Shown piece after piece: positions 10,408 through 23,925 of a stretch of 64,000 bases of DNA. Numbering within the stretch: the stretch's first letter is position 1; every line of letters begins with the position of its first letter. A program made the position numbers and the translations under genes. The stretch is taken from positions 43,869,001 to 43,933,000 of the forward strand of contig NC_091262.1 in NCBI RefSeq assembly GCF_042477335.2. Reading direction: 5' to 3'. The DNA comes from Ovis canadensis. Lineage: Eukaryota > Chordata > Mammalia > Artiodactyla > Bovidae. The notes under the pieces are model-generated. The model saw only the letters and a program-made list of their open reading frames with translations. It made no database searches and was not told the DNA's origin.

Positions 10408-13400
10408 GCTTTTTTTCCCCCTAACCCGGCGACTGACCTCTTTCATGTAGCGGTCACCTGCGTGCAATCATTGCCACCCAGGGTTTCGAGGCGAACGCGC
10501 GGCCCTGGGACTGCGGTGGCGGCTCTGCCTCGGGCTTCCACCTGTGCCCTTCCAGGGGCCCTGGAGGACAGGGCGCTCGGCTGCCCACTGGCGCCCTGGT
10601 GGTCTCTCTGGCCCCTTAGGAATACGCGGCTCCATCTCATAAGCAAAACCTCCTCCCACAGCCCCCGGCTCAGGCGACACTCACACTGCCATCAAAGCCA
10701 CGGGCGTCTGTAGGCTGGGCACGGGACAAGCTACCTCGCGGGGCGCGGTGATGTGTAGCCGTCACTCCCGGTGCGGGGCAGCTCAGGTGACACGAGCTTT
10801 CCAAAGACACCGGGGGGCCCGAGGGCAAGGTTGCGAACTCACGATTTGGAGTTGCCCATACATGAGCAAAGATGACAGCCTGTTCACATTTCTCCCTTCC
10901 CCAGTGAACTGTCGCCGGAGGGGCCCCTCGGAAGCGACCATCGGTGCCCCAGGAGAGAGGCGAGGACTTGACCTTGCGGTCACTGTGTAACCCCCCACTA
11001 GGCCGCCCTGAAACGCGGCCCGCCCCTCTTTCCAGAGGGCAGGGACTGAGGGCCGCCGGGAAGGAAGCCCACCCCCACCTCCACCCGCATCTGTCTGGGA
11101 TCAGCCGGGTAGAGGCGCGCTGCTCCCGTCCTGGTCCCCTCCGCATCGTGGCTCCAGAACACGTTAGGGGCAGCCCCATCCCTGAGCGGTCCCTATATTG
11201 GTGCCTCCTTACATTTCTTGAGGAAAGAAAAAAAAAAAAAATGTGTCCTTAGCTACCCTGTTCTGAGCAGCAATATGCAGCGTCTTCCTTCCAAGATTAC
11301 CTCTGGAGAATACCGTTCTTGGCCAAGGACACTGAGGCGTTAAACCTGCCTCTCTAAGGAAATACCTTGTTTCCAAGAAATACAGAAAATGATGAGTAAA
11401 ATCCTCACTAGCAAAAGAATCCTTTAAAACCTGTGAGAGCCTTAGAATAGCCTCTAATAATCCCAAGAAAGAGAGAGAGCACCCTGCTTCGCTGGGGTGT
11501 ATTTAAAGAAAACACGGGAGGCAGATCATCTCTTCATTGGAGCCAGCTTCTCCTTCTCCAGAAAGGATGCTTTTCCCCAACATAAAGAGCAGCAAAAAAA
11601 AAAAAAAATTTTTTTTACTTGTTTGAATTATAATAAACTAATTTGAATATCTCCTGTGAGTCATTTTTGTTTTTAATTATCCACAGCAGGTGGAGTTTTC
11701 GGTCATTTATTCAAGTTTTACATAAGTCGTTCCTTGGAATTATTTATTAAATAGGACCTTAAATTTTTTTGAAGTTTTACTCTTCGTGCTAAACAATACT
11801 TTCAATGTGTGGTAATCACTAACATTCATGACCCTCATATTACTGGGGTTTCTTTTGTTGAAAGGAAAAAAAAGCAGTTTTTTAAAAAATCTCTCACCAA
11901 GAGGGTTTGTGGCAGCTTTTTGAACTGATTCTTCACATTATGCTAACCAACTGCTTTGCCATCCAAAGCTGTGAAGTCACAGGAAATAAAGACTGCTTCA
12001 CGTGTAGACACCGGCTCCTGCCCTGCGTCTCGCAGAAGGTGGAGCAGCCAGCTTGGAAAGTGCTTCCCTGTGCATTCATAAACCAAACACACAGGCACAG
12101 CAAGGCAAGGCAGAAAGTAACTGCTTGTTTAATTTTTCAACATGAAAACAGCCAAACAGAAATTTCCAAAACTGGCTATGCAAATATTTTATCTTTCTCA
12201 TGCTCTCCGCCAGGTTAAAAAAAAAAAAAAAAAAAGGCAAACTAAGATTTAAAACAGTCTATTTGTAGTACAAGAGGAAGAACTAGGCAGTGTAATTTGT
12301 ACGTATTATAAAAAACCAGTGATCTGTTCTAGCTCCTCGAATTTCAGTCACCTCTACCCCAACCCCATCTGACATATGTGCCATAAACAAGAGTCTGAGA
12401 TCCAACTCCAACCCTAGACCCCAGGCTCTTCCTCTCCCCCCAGAGTAGACGACCCCCTGTCTCTCCATGAGGTCACTAGCCACTCCATGTGCGGAGCACC
12501 TGTGGGTGTCGCTACCTGGTGGAAGACACGATGCCCTTGGTCAGCATTGTTTACAAACAGTCATTTCCTCTTGTGAGAGATCTGGATCTATCCTTCCTCT
12601 AAACAGTGTTAAAAACGGAGAGCCCACTGTTTCGCTAAATGTGATGGTCCAGCCCCTCCGTGTTCACAAGAGCTTTACCCCTCATCCCTGGCCAGACATC
12701 TCTTAGACCAAATGAATTCATCAGGCTGCGCGAGAACCATTAGAAACAGCTGTGTTTTTCACATGTGGGTCAAGAGATCCCTTGATGTCCTTCTGTGACC
12801 TGGGGGCCCTTGGTGGAGTGGGGTGAAAGGAAGTGGTTTGGGGCACTAGAGAAAAGGAAAACAGCCAGTCTATATTCTAGAAAGGCCATGAGCCCCACCA
12901 AGGCACAGGTCCTGGATGCAGACAGTCCCACCTGTGAGCTGTCTTCCCCTCCAACCTGGTCTGGCCAAACTTCCCTTTCTGGGACTGTTGGATGTCTCTG
13001 ACAGTAAAATTCCAGAAGGAACCCCAGATACTTCTAAACCCCAGTGGAGGTTATTTCAGTCATTTGCTTCACACTTTCTGCATCTGCGTGACCTGGGTAT
13101 ATGATTTTTTTAAACTAATATATTGTGAAAGGAAGGCATTTTTAAGTGTATTCTGTTTGTAGACTTTATGCTATGTTGATATTTTACAAGCCAAGTTTAA
13201 ACTGTACTATAGAAATTATTTTTATATTATTTTCAGAATATGCCACAGAGCAATATTTTGCACCCTTATATTGTCACGGGGTTGTCCCCTTGGAGGGCTA
13301 AATTTAGGTTAGGTAGGGCTCCGGTGTGGGCTCTGGAGGATGAAACACTTTCTGCTATTTGTTCACATCTGATCTGAAAGTGGAACTGTGTGAATCTCTT

Positions 13401-15124
13401 CCTTTTTCTGTGGAAAGCTTGATTCATTTCCTGTTCCTGGATTTTGGTACTGCACCTCTCCTCTTAAATGAATACTTTCTATTCACTAAGTTACCGTGGA
13501 CTTTTTTCTTACCTATCACCACCCAGTGGCTCCAGTGGTGTTCCAAAAAGTTGGGATATATTACTTTACAAACTTTATGTTTTCCAAAGTGATTTGATGT
13601 GTTAATTCTGGAAGCATACCGTCAGGAATTTAGTGACTCAAGATAGAGGGGCACACCTCGGGGTGTGAAATGTTCCTGGTAGTACCCACTGTCTCTGAGG
13701 CAGGGTCGTGGCTACATGACTCTCACACCCTTGCTTAGCAACCACGAGCTTATTTAGCAGACTATTTTGTGGAAATAAACTTAACTGATCAAAATATATT
13801 TCACGTTAGTTAAGAAAAAAAGGGCTGTACCCATCAGTGGTGGGAAATTTGTGCGAGGTTAAAAAAAAAAAGGCTTTGCCAAACCATGTGTTTTATTCTC
13901 TGTGTCTTTCATGTTTACAAGAGATGTGGAGTAACGTGCTTTCGGGAGGGTTTCTTTCTTTAGGGTATGAGTCAGTTTTCCGCATTGTGGTGTGGACTTT
14001 ACAAATTAAGTTCCTCGAGTGCTTTTTTCTTTCTCTTTCTTCCAATGCTTCTAATAAATAAGAAGAGAACATGTGTCACGGCTGCCCAGGCCCTGCCTCA
14101 TCAGACCTTGCTGCCCAGGCATTGCCTCCATCCACAGTCTGACTCTGCTGTCACCTGAGCGCAGGCATGTTCAGGAAAGGGCCCTGCAGTGACTGGCACC
14201 CCTGACACCAGGGGACAGGTGCCCCCTTCAAAAAAGCCTTAAAGCGGTGGCTCTCTGGAGACCCCCGGGCCACATCTTGCACTTCAGTCCTAACTGTAAA
14301 CTCTCTTTGCTGCTGGAACTGGCTGCTTTGATAGGGGGGCTCCAGGGTAATGAGGGGCACCCAGCTTCATTCTTGTTTCAGTCATGTCCCCCCAGCCCAC
14401 TTTCCAGTGGGGGTCCTGGTTCCCTAGAGCGTGGTTCTAATGATGGGTTTGCTGACACGGGGATGAGTCTAGGACTCTTCATCACAAGCACCCATCAGTC
14501 GAGAACAGTTTCATGATTGTTCTGAGCAATGTGCAAAACTGTTCACAGTTATGCAGGGGGCTTTGTTCCCCCAAACCAGTGCTTTCTTTTCACTCCACGC
14601 CCCCCAGTAGAGAATAGAGAGGGGGCTGCCCTCCATGGACCCCTCGGGAATACATGTGTGTGTAGTTTGTGCAGCGTCGAGATGCCAAGGCCCCCCCTCT
14701 CCCGCCCAGGCTGACTTGGTACATACATCACCCAAGGAATAGCATAGAAACTAGAATCTCTGAACAAGGCTAGCAATATTACTGTTTCCGTTTATTTTGC
14801 GAAATAATTTGCTGAAATTTTCAGTTTTGCTACTTGATTGCAAAAACAAACTTCTACCAACCCTAATTAGTGTACACAAAGTGCCCATTGCTTATCCTTT
14901 TTCATTCTTTCAAGAAAACATCTCAAGGGTACACACAGACATAAACACACACTCAGTTCCTTAGCATAAGATAGGGGTTACCACTACTTTTTAAAATATA
15001 GGCTGAATATGCTCAAGACGAAAGTAACCCATTTATTTTAAAGAGGATAAATTAGTGGAGCCAGTTCCTTGAGAACATCTATGATAGCACAGACACTGAA
15101 AGGTGACTTTAAATGAAGGGACAA

Positions 15125-15565
15125 CCAGGTCCTTACAAAGACCACTCCCACCCCCGGACTTCTCCAACCTCTGCCCCAGTGACCCAAGCCTGCCTCTGGG
15201 CCTTAGCACATGTCCTTCTGCCTGGCATGTCCTCCACTGACACCCATTCTCAGCCACATGTCTCACCCTTCACTACCTGCCAGTCTTTGCACCAATGTCA
15301 CCTCTCAAGGAGGCCTTCCCTGACTTCTTTATTTAATAAGCCAGCACATCCCACCCTCCTGCTGCCCGTTTATCGCCATTTGAAGCCTGCATGTGAATTA
15401 TCCATTCATTGATTCAGTGTATGCCTCCCTCCAGCTCCGCAGCATGTCAGCTCCATGTGGGCAGGAATTTTTTGTATGTTTTGCTCATTGCTGTACCCCT
15501 GGTGCCTACAACAGCACCTGATATGTATTGGATGCTGCAGAAATACTTGTTGAAAAAAGGAAATG
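15125..15565 (+). repeat. L2 LINE fragment inside the OTUD7A 3' UTR
   Basis: Recognisable 3' part of an L2 element in sense orientation: CACCTCTCAAGGAGGCCTTCC, then CAGCTCCATGTGGGCAGGAA, then GCACCTGATATGTATTGGATG and a TACTTGTTGAA end. L2 is an ancient mammalian LINE, so its presence does not argue against this being conserved UTR. Confidence 0.7.
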
Positions 15566-17596
15566 AAATCAATCATTTGACAGATGTTAAGAAACTTACA
15601 AGTATCAGCTTCAGACTTTATCAAATAGAGCATCTATTCTTGCCCCTAAACGGGGAGAATTTTAGCTGATAAGGCAGCCTGTGGTTCATGAAGACCAGAT
15701 GCGGCAGTGAGCACCAGACCCAATGGTGGCAAGTATGCCATGTAAAAGCGCCTGCCCCAGTGGCCCTCCCTCACAGAGAAGGGACTCTGCTATCTACAGA
15801 GGACCCTTTGGGATAGGCTGAGGTGGGGACAGTTTCCTCTAGGGCAGCTCTCATGATCATGCCCCCTCCATGAGGTCATCGTGGGCCTGGACCATTCTGG
15901 AGAGGCCCTTATAATGGGTCCTTAGGACACTGTGCCTTCCATGTCTCCAGGGAGACAGGCCTGCCTTCCTTCCTAGAGCAAACTTGGTGGCAGCTCAGCC
16001 AGGAAAGGGAGACAGCCTGACCACTGGCAGGACTCATTCTCATGTCACCAGAAGCAGACCCGCAGAAGAAAGAGACAAAGGGCACAGTACGGACAGTGTT
16101 GGGGGCCCCCGGTTGCCCCCTCGGTCACGGGTATGTCTGGGAGGCAGAGCCCAGCCATTGCAGAGCCAAGCAACACACAATCCTTGGGCCCAGCTCCCAG
16201 GTGGCCCTACCCGCAGGTGGGGAGGGACGCCTCCCCTTCCACACTATCTGTTCTCTCCCGGCTGATCTTCCCACACACCTGACCTTGGCGTTCACTTCTA
16301 GGTCCTTCGGCCAAATGTGTTTTCCTCAAAGAGTTGTTGGCAAAATACTGTTACAAGCTTCTCATAGGACCCTTGGCCTACTGGGGCCTGGTTAAAAAGC
16401 CTTTGTCCTTCTCTTCTTCCCCTTCTGTGGTTTTGATGTCATTTCTCTGGGTGCCGTACTTTAGGGTCCCTCACTTTGGGGGGAAGAGCTCCCTCGTTAG
16501 CACTTGCTCGGCAGCTGCCCAGCAGACGGTGAGTGGGCCCACGCAAGTGTGTCCCTCTGCTTGAATTGCCAAATAAACAATCTTCCTCTCATTGCTGCCC
16601 TGACAGATGAGCAGGATTAGGGGTTGGTCCTGCCAGTCCTCAGAGAGGGCAAGCTTTCCAGGGCTGCCCCCTTGGACCTCACAAATTTGTCTCCAAGACA
16701 GGAGAGCCCTGCAGCCCATCCAGTTTTTCCCACCTACCTGGAATGGAATCCAAACACCCGCCTTGGAGTGATGATTTGGCAGGGGGGAGTGGGGCAGCTT
16801 GTCCCATTAACTTGTGACCAAAACTAGAGCACGGTTGGAGACGGGCCGTGGCCCGGAGTCCACGAGGCAAATGCCACCTCCCAGAGCCAGTCATCATTCA
16901 ACATCCTGAGCAAGCCCCGGGCCCTCCACCAGCCACGGAGCCCTGAGAACCACAAGGGTCTTCCCTGGGTCTCCACTCGGAGCCTGAACCCCGTTCACCC
17001 TCAGCTTTGACCAGTGGTCTCATTTTAACTGATGGGTGTTGATGTGTAATTGCTTGGTTTCTTCCCATGTGCACTGGCAAGTGAATGTAGTTTCTCTGTC
17101 TCTTTCCCTTCCTTCTTTCCTTCACAGGTTCATTTGACTGATTTGGGGATGAGATACATTGCTTTGTTTGCCCGGTTTACTTATTACCAAGGACGAAAGA
17201 AAACACTGAGGCAGAAAGGGGTCAGAAACCTTGTTACCTTGACCAAGTCATCCTGGGCCCCTTTCTACCTGCAAGTGTTCCTTCCAATTCAATGCAAACA
17301 TTCTTTTCCATCTTGGTCCATCCTTGGAGAAGCAACCCATTGTAAGAGCTTATCTTTGGTGGTTGGGTTGTTACTTTGTAAAGTATTAAAGCACTAAACC
17401 AATTTTTGCAATATGTAGTAAATCTTGCTTTCATTTTGGAAAACTTCCAGTAATGACTACTACTGCACTTTTTATAGAAGAACTGTATTTCATTTCTTTC
17501 TTTTATGAAAGATTATTTCAAGTAACAATAGCTCTGTAATCTGTGTGATACGGCTTCTCCATTACTTGACACGGAGAGAAGCTTTGATGCCTACTC

Positions 17597-17602
17597 AATA
17601 AA
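17597..17602 (+). terminator. OTUD7A: Candidate distal poly(A) signal of OTUD7A
   Basis: Canonical AATAAA followed within 20-30 bases by a T/G-rich segment (GTTTGTAAAG, then TTGGCTGG). It lies at the end of the transposon-poor stretch that follows the OTUD7A stop codon. Confidence 0.55.
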
Positions 17603-18149
17603 ATTAACATGTTTGTAAAGCATTGGCTGGTCCAATTATTTACCCAATCCTGTGTCCCTGGTAATACATCATCTAAGAAAAGCTTTTGGCTCAGATGAAG
17701 AGGATTCTAACAGGCATCCATCCTCACCCAAATTTAAGAGTTCTTCCAATCAGAAGAGTTGTAAAACCAGCAGTTTTATTATGTGAGACAAATGTTTCTC
17801 TAAATGGCCAGGACACTTTCTGTTGGAAAACAATAGAACTTCCGTAAATGTGTGTTTGCCAAACATCAGCAAGAGGGCAACTGGGAGGGCAAGAGAATGA
17901 GAGGATTTTATGGTGGGGTTTTATTTGTGCGTGTTTTGCTGTTCAGGAGAGGCACGTGTCTGTGAAAGAAAGTAAGTGGGCTTTCCAGAGGCTCAGATGA
18001 GGTCCAGGGCTGCAGGCCTGGCCCAGGCAGGTGACGGGCCCCCGGCACATTCAAAGCCATGTGCCCCTGGGTGCTGGAATGGGGGCAGAGGTGGTGGTGG
18101 TGGCCACTGCGCTCTGCATCAGGCCTGCTCTAGGCTTCATCAGATTCTA

Positions 18150-18255
18150 TCCAGGCGACAACCCTGTGACTTAGATGTCAAAATCCCCATTGTGTAGACA
18201 AGAAGTGAAATTTGGCGAGGTAAGTGGTGAAACCAAGATTCCAGCTCCGATTTGC
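18150..18255 (-). repeat. MIR SINE remnant
   Basis: Diverged antisense MIR: CCCCATTGTGTAGACAAG, then GTAAGTGGTGAAACCAAG, corresponding to the MIR core region. Confidence 0.5.
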
Positions 18256-19140
18256 CTGATGGAAGAACCCGAGCTCCAAGCTGCAGGGCCTCCCAGGAGC
18301 ATCTCCCAGCCTGTGCAGTGGGTCGACTTGACCTACAAGTCTTCTCACTTGAAGAGTGTGGGGGTACGGTTGGGGAAGGAGAGGAAAGATGCTTGGCTGG
18401 CCTGTAAGGGTGCTGTGGTCCTGGGGTCAGTGTCTTGCTAGGTCCCCACCTTCCATTTCTGGCTCAGACATTTTTTCTCAGCTAGAAAGTGGGAGACTGC
18501 ACTCAGTTCTTGCAGGACAGGTGGCAAATCCCAGACAAAAGGCACACTCGTCCACCAGCAGCTTCAAGAGGTACTTTAAAGGCTGTACGGGATGGCAGGA
18601 GCCCTGCACAGTGAGAAAGAAAGTCTGGCCCCTAAGTTTCAGTGACCTTGAGAAAGGCATCTCACCTTCCCGGGTCCCCGTTTTCTATAAAATTTCAGTA
18701 TATTCTGAAAATGAGGGACCTGAGGGAAGGTTCTATGTCCCCAGCAAGTCATGGAATACGTGCATCATTTAGGAAAATATAAGTCATATCAGTTATTTTT
18801 ACAGAGAGAATATGAAGACTTGGTTGAAGAGGGATCAGAAGACCAAAAAAACACAGAAGGGCCCATAGAGGTCACACGGAGAGAGTGCAGCTCATCACAG
18901 GGCTGGAGGCAAAGCCTAGGGCCCAGATGGTTACAACCTACAAGCATGAGAGGTGGGGGGTGCCCAGGGCAGAACACAGGCCTCTCAGAAGGCGGCGCTG
19001 GTGTCTTTGATGGGGACACAGTACGGCAGGACCTTCCATGTGGGGGATATGTAACTAGAACAAACTGCAGCTGGCAAGCGGTGAACTATTGCCAGGACAA
19101 CGCTAAGAGGTACTGGAAGCAAAAGAAAAGAAGAAGCCCT

Positions 19141-19255
19141 GTGTGTGTGCATGTGTGTGTGCAAGTGTGCGTGCACACTCATAGGCACATGTGCATGTAT
19201 GCATATTTGTGTGTGTGCACATATACACGTATTTTCTGTATACACACGTGCACAG
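19141..19255. repeat. Degenerate TG/CA-rich simple repeat
   Basis: Interrupted GTGTGTGCATGTGTGTG-type alternating purine-pyrimidine sequence that turns to CA on the right half. Open frames across it (Cys/Val/His-rich) are artefacts of the repeat. Confidence 0.85.
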
Positions 19256-20710
19256 ACACCAAGAAAGGGGGAAAATGAGAAGAGACACGCCCACCAAGCC
19301 TGTGTCTGTCACTGGTTAGGGCCCATGGTTGGCATTCCTGACTTCCTTCTTCCAGGATCAGTCCTGTTTCCTTTCCCCTCAGCCGAAACCTCAGCTTGTT
19401 GGGATCTTTCATTTCTAATGAAATAACCCAAACTTTCATCCCCAAAAGGTCTGAATCATCACAGCCCCATCTCAGGTGCTGTAGTTGACCATTAACTTTT
19501 ATTGGGGGACATGGATATAATAAAACACACTCCCAAGAGTCCCCTAAATATCACAGATCAACCCTTCTGTGTAGCAGCAGCTCTGCTTTTCCTTGATGAT
19601 TAGAGTTCATCACCAGCGAGACAGTAGCTCCCTTCTCTGGGCTGAGGCAGTGGCCTGAGAAGCCGCTGGCCAGGTCTCAATCTCCAGTCCAGTGACACCA
19701 CCGCACGGCCCCTGGTGGAGCCCCTTCCTCCCTGGGCATGGGGACCTACAACCCCTAGGGCTCAGGATGGGGGGCGGGAAGCACAGTTCTTGGTTACAAG
19801 ACAAAATGGCGACAAGAGCCACTCCCACTCCCAGATCGTATGTGCTGGCCAAGGAACAGACCACCATATGGCCATCACCGATTCAAATCATCCAGTCTGT
19901 TGGTCTGAGCTCCTGCCTTTCGGGGAGCTGACTCCCTGCTGGCACCATCGCTCAACTTCCCGTGGGCCATTCCAGGCTCCATCAGGCCCGCTGCTGCTGG
20001 GTCAGCTAGACACGCAGTGAGTGAAGCCCCTGTGCGTGATCCCATCACCATGAAGCTGAACTTTGTCTCCAAAAGCAACACTGTGTGGCGCTCCATCATG
20101 GTAAGTGAGACGTCTTTGAACCCATGAATGGTAGTTTCTGGCAGAAGTGCTGCAGGCAGGGAAGGCATCTGAATCCACACATGTCTATTCCAGTGAGAGA
20201 AATGGCCTTCCTTCCACAATGAGAAAGGTCCAGCGCCCTCGACCAGCTGCGTCTGACTGGCTCCCCCAGGGAGGGAGCCAGACAGAGTCTCTGCGCTGGT
20301 CCCCACCGTCAGAGGTCTCTCAAGCTTGGCAAGTGGCCTCCAGGCTGGCCTTGAGAAGGGGGAATCATGTCGTTTCATTCACCCCCAGCTTCTTTCCCTA
20401 CAGACAGGTCCCTCTGTTCTGGGGCCCGTTAAACAAACACCAGGATGCCTGGAGAGAGGGTTGAATGCTATTACAGGGCCTGCTCTCTCACTCACTCGAT
20501 TCCCAAGAGCCTCCTCCACACCCGGTACTTGTAATGAGCCTAAACATGGGACACGGTATCTCCGTGGTCTAGGAGAGCGGTCCACTGACATCTTCGTTTG
20601 CACAACACCTCCTTGTCGCCGACCTCTGACTCCTGTCCTTTCCAAGTTCCTGACTGTCCGGTCAACTCTTCACCCCTGCCCATAAATCAAGGTGGATCAG
20701 GATTCCTTGG

Positions 20711-20929
20711 TGAAGTGAAGTGAAGGATTAGTCGCTCAGTAGTGTTTCTGACTCTTTGTGACCCCATGGGTTGTAGTCCACCAGGTTCCTCTGATCATGG
20801 AATTCTCCAGGCAAGAATACTGGAGCGGGTTGCCATTCCCTTCTCCAGGGGATCTTCCTGACCCAGGGATCCAACCCAGGTCTCCTGCGTGGCAGGCAGA
20901 TTCTTTACCATCTGAGCCACCAGAGAAGC
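20711..20929 (-). mobile_element. Bov-tA SINE
   Basis: Antisense unit from GAAGTGAAGTGAAGGATTAG to GAGCCACCAGAGAAGCC, full-length type. I could not define a clear target duplication. Confidence 0.88.
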
Positions 20930-22920
20930 CTTGATTACTTGAAAGCGGCATTAATGATGTTTGATGCCAGATTGTTCTTTCTTTGTAGAGACTGGTCCTG
21001 TGTGCATTAAAAGATGTGCAGCAAGCTCCTAGCTGACCTCTACTCACTAGATGCCAGTAGCTCCCTCCACCCAAGTGTAACAACCAAAAATGTCTCTAGA
21101 CCTTGCCAAATAGCCCCAAGGCGGTAGGAGGAGGGAAAGAATCACTGTGAATTCTTCTGGCTGTCTTTCAGATCAGGAAAGAGATAACCATTTGTTCTGC
21201 TCCAGCTCTGTCCACTGGCATGATTTCCCTTCCCCACCAGCTTTCAGAGACACTTGAGATGGTGGGGGTTAATACCCTCACCACCCACCCTCAAGCTGGA
21301 GCCCCCACATCACAGAGAACCATCTGAAAGCTGTTCTCTTCGGCCACCTATCTTGTTAGTGGGAACTCCCCGAGACGTGTGAGTTAAGGGAGAGGAGGCC
21401 ACAAGCAAGAGGACACGTTGCAGGGTCTGAGCCACCTCTCCACGCACTTCTGGGTTTTCTCGACATACCGCCTCCACGAGAAGACAGATTGCAGTTGCGC
21501 AGACCCAATTTCGTGGGAGGGCGGGGCAGATCACACCCGGTCATCACGCTCAGAGGTCAGGACTGTAGTCCGCTGATGTCTCTGTCGGCCGTTCAGTCCC
21601 CACCAGAAGCCAGTAGTAGCCAGGAGCTGTTTCTCATAAAGGAGAATAGTCATATGCAGAGGAGGGCACAGCTTTGCCCAGAGCGCTGGCGCTCTGCAAG
21701 GTGGTCTGCTCGCTGACAGCATTGCTGTTGGCCACACTAAGTGCCAATGAGTCTATTAGGAGATGAGGTCTGTGGGCCCGTCTCACACCTGATGGCCTTA
21801 CAGGTTCCTTGGTAAAAGCTTTGGGAATAGCTGATGGGTTGCCTTCAAAATCCAAGAAGTCTCCACAAACATCATGCCTCCTTTTTTAGGTATAGCAACA
21901 TTTCTCTCACTTTGTTGGGCGGCCCTGAAACACTCCATGGTCTCCCCACAGCGTTCTTAAGTGGATGGGTCCCTGAATATTTATGGTGGCGGGCGGTGGG
22001 GGGGGGGGGGTGGGCATGGGGGGCGCGGTTCTCCCTCTTTTGTGTCTCAGGGAGGCAGGTGCCGTCTGCATGAGGATATCAATAGTGGGACAGAGCAAGG
22101 CATTTTGTGGGCCCTCTGCCAGCTGTGCAGTGGCAGAGAGCAGGAAGACGGGACAAGTCCTGGGCACCTCCAGGCACCAGCAAACAGTTTCTGGTGGTCC
22201 TTGCAGATGGACAGGGAGAACCAAAGCTACCCTCTCAGCCTCTGCTGTGAAACGATAAGGGGATGCATTGGGAAGCCTCTCAAGTCATTGATAGCCCCAT
22301 AGATCTCTGCAGGTCCCCCAGGATGCAAGTTAATAACCTTTGATTTATTCTCATGGTAAGGTTGGGAAAGGCCAGGGCTTTCACTTTTGTCCCATTTCTA
22401 CTGAAGTAGCATCCATTCCAAGGCAGGGGAACCCACGTGGGGGCTCAGCCAGCTGCCAAGTGTAAGCCCTCCAACCCCACACTGGAAGCTGGGGAAGTGA
22501 CCACAGACCCACCAGTGCTGCAGACACCCACCCTTGGGATGAAACTCTTATCTCACGACCACCACAAGCCCCCACTTTGATTGTGGAACCACAATGGTAT
22601 CTTTAAGTCACTGGAAATGAGTGACAACTCAGAGCCAGTGCTGAGTCCCTGAATTATCACAGTACACCCCCCACCCTACGGTGATCAGGGAAGAGACATT
22701 TGTCAGAACACGTCTGCCTGTCACAGGCCACAGTTGCCCTAAGGCAAGGTCTCAGGCCCCATGGAGGAGGTCAGGAAGGGGTGTGCAGTATCAGCGGGTG
22801 ATATAGCAAGGCTTTCTCAGAGGAGCCAAGGGGTTCCAGACCTGTGAAGTGGCTTAGACCTGCCAAGTCCACAAACCTCTGCGACTCTACGGTGTGGCTA
22901 CTTAAGCAAGGAATTTTGCT
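20930..22920. other. Intergenic, no gene or repeat recognised
   Basis: Unique-looking sequence. Its only marked feature is a G-rich run at 21984-22028. Open frames here are short and show no recognisable product. Confidence 0.5.
21984..22028 (+). repeat. G-rich run, possible quadruplex
   Basis: GGTGGCGGGCGGTGGGG extends to a 12-G run, then TGGGCATGGGGGGCGCGG. Four or more G-runs within 45 bases satisfy the simple G-quadruplex pattern. Confidence 0.6.
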
Positions 22921-22924
22921 TTCA

Positions 22925-23195
22925 AATCAGAGGTAATTTTTAACAACAATAATTTTATTGAGGAGTATTTTATGTACAGCCCAAAGCACAAATATCAAAC
23001 ACAGTTGGGTGTGTTTTCACCACCAGCAGGGTTGAGATCAGAATACCCCCCACAGTGCACCCCACCCCCAAAAGCAGCTCTTATCCAGATCACTCTAGAT
23101 TTGCTCTGTCCTCACAGACATAAAAATGGAATCAAGATATGTGCTGTTTGGTGCCAGTTCTCATTTGTTCCACAGGTTTTGAGGATTTACCCACG
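22925..23195 (-). mobile_element. L1M fragment, part 1 (split by BovB)
   Basis: TTTATTGAGGAGTATTTTATG followed by diverged sequence typical of the complement of an old L1 3' region. It resumes after the BovB insert at 23627. Confidence 0.6.
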
Positions 23196-23626
23196 TTGGT
23201 GCTGTTCAGTCACTAAGTCATGACCAATTCTGTGACCCCGTGGACTACAGCACACCGGGCTTCCCTGTCCTTCTCCATCTCCTGGAGTTGTTTAAATTCA
23301 TGTCCACAGAATCAGTGATGCCATCCAACCATCTCATCCTCTGTTGCCCTCTTCTCCTCCTGCCTTCAGTCTTTCCCAGCAATGGGATCTTTTCCAAAGA
23401 GTTGGCTCTTCACATCAGGTGGCCAAAGTTTTGGAGCTTCAGCTTCAGCATCAGTCCTTTCAATGAAGATTCAGGGTTGATTTCCTATAGGATGGACTGG
23501 TTTAATCTCCTTGCTGTCCAAAGGACTCTCAGGTATGTTCTCCAGCACCGCAGTTTAAAAGCATCAATTCTTCAGTGCTCAGCCTTCTTTATGGCCCAAC
23601 TCTCACATCCATACATGACTACAGGC
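23196..23626 (-). mobile_element. BovB LINE 3' fragment inserted in L1
   Basis: Antisense BovB from GTGCTGTTCAGTCACTAAGT to CCATACATGACTACAGG, 5'-truncated. It splits an older L1. Confidence 0.88.
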
Positions 23627-23925
23627 ATTGTTTATTTGTAACTCTATTGCTGGGCAGTGTGACTGTATCACAGTTTGTATATCCATTTTCATGTTAATGG
23701 ACAGGTTGCTTCCAGTTTGGAGCTATTGTGAATAAAGCCACCAGAAGCCTTCATGAATCTTTGGTGTACATAAGGTTTCATTTCTTCTGGCTAAATACAA
23801 AAGAAGCAAAATTAGTAGCTCACAGAATGAGTGTGTACTTCATGCTATTAGAAATTTCCAAACAATGTTTCAAATAGATTGCATGGCTTTCCAATTCCAC
23901 CAGCAAAGGTTCTGGTTACCTGAGA
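23627..23925 (-). mobile_element. L1M fragment, part 2
   Basis: Contains TATCCATTTTCATGTTAATGG, TTGGAGCTATTGTGAATAAAG and AATTCCACCAGCAAAGG, which are complement landmarks of the L1 3' end. Confidence 0.75.

Larger units (their letters stand above)
10057..17620 (+). other. OTUD7A: OTUD7A probable long 3' UTR
   Basis: No coding potential follows the stop codon, but the next 7.5 kb behaves like a long mammalian 3' UTR. It is unspliced, AT-rich after the first few hundred bases, and has no BovB, Bov-tA or L1 insertions although they are dense elsewhere. It ends at a clean AATAAA (17597-17602) followed by a T/G-rich stretch. Possible proximal poly(A) signals are at 10336-10341 (followed by a T-rich run), 11632-11637 and 13774-13779. 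An L2 fragment lies inside it. The far end is inferred; a shorter UTR ending near 10.36 kb is a real alternative. Confidence 0.6.
17625..20710. other. Intergenic, little recognised
   Basis: Follows the presumed OTUD7A poly(A) site. Apart from a MIR remnant and a degenerate TG/CA stretch (19141-19255) I see no repeats and no convincing gene. A possible isolated exon-like segment at 20050-20103 is discussed in the findings. Confidence 0.5.

Noticed and set aside
18985..19426. Cys/Val/His-rich frames
   Set aside because: Generated by the degenerate TG/CA repeat at 19141-19255.
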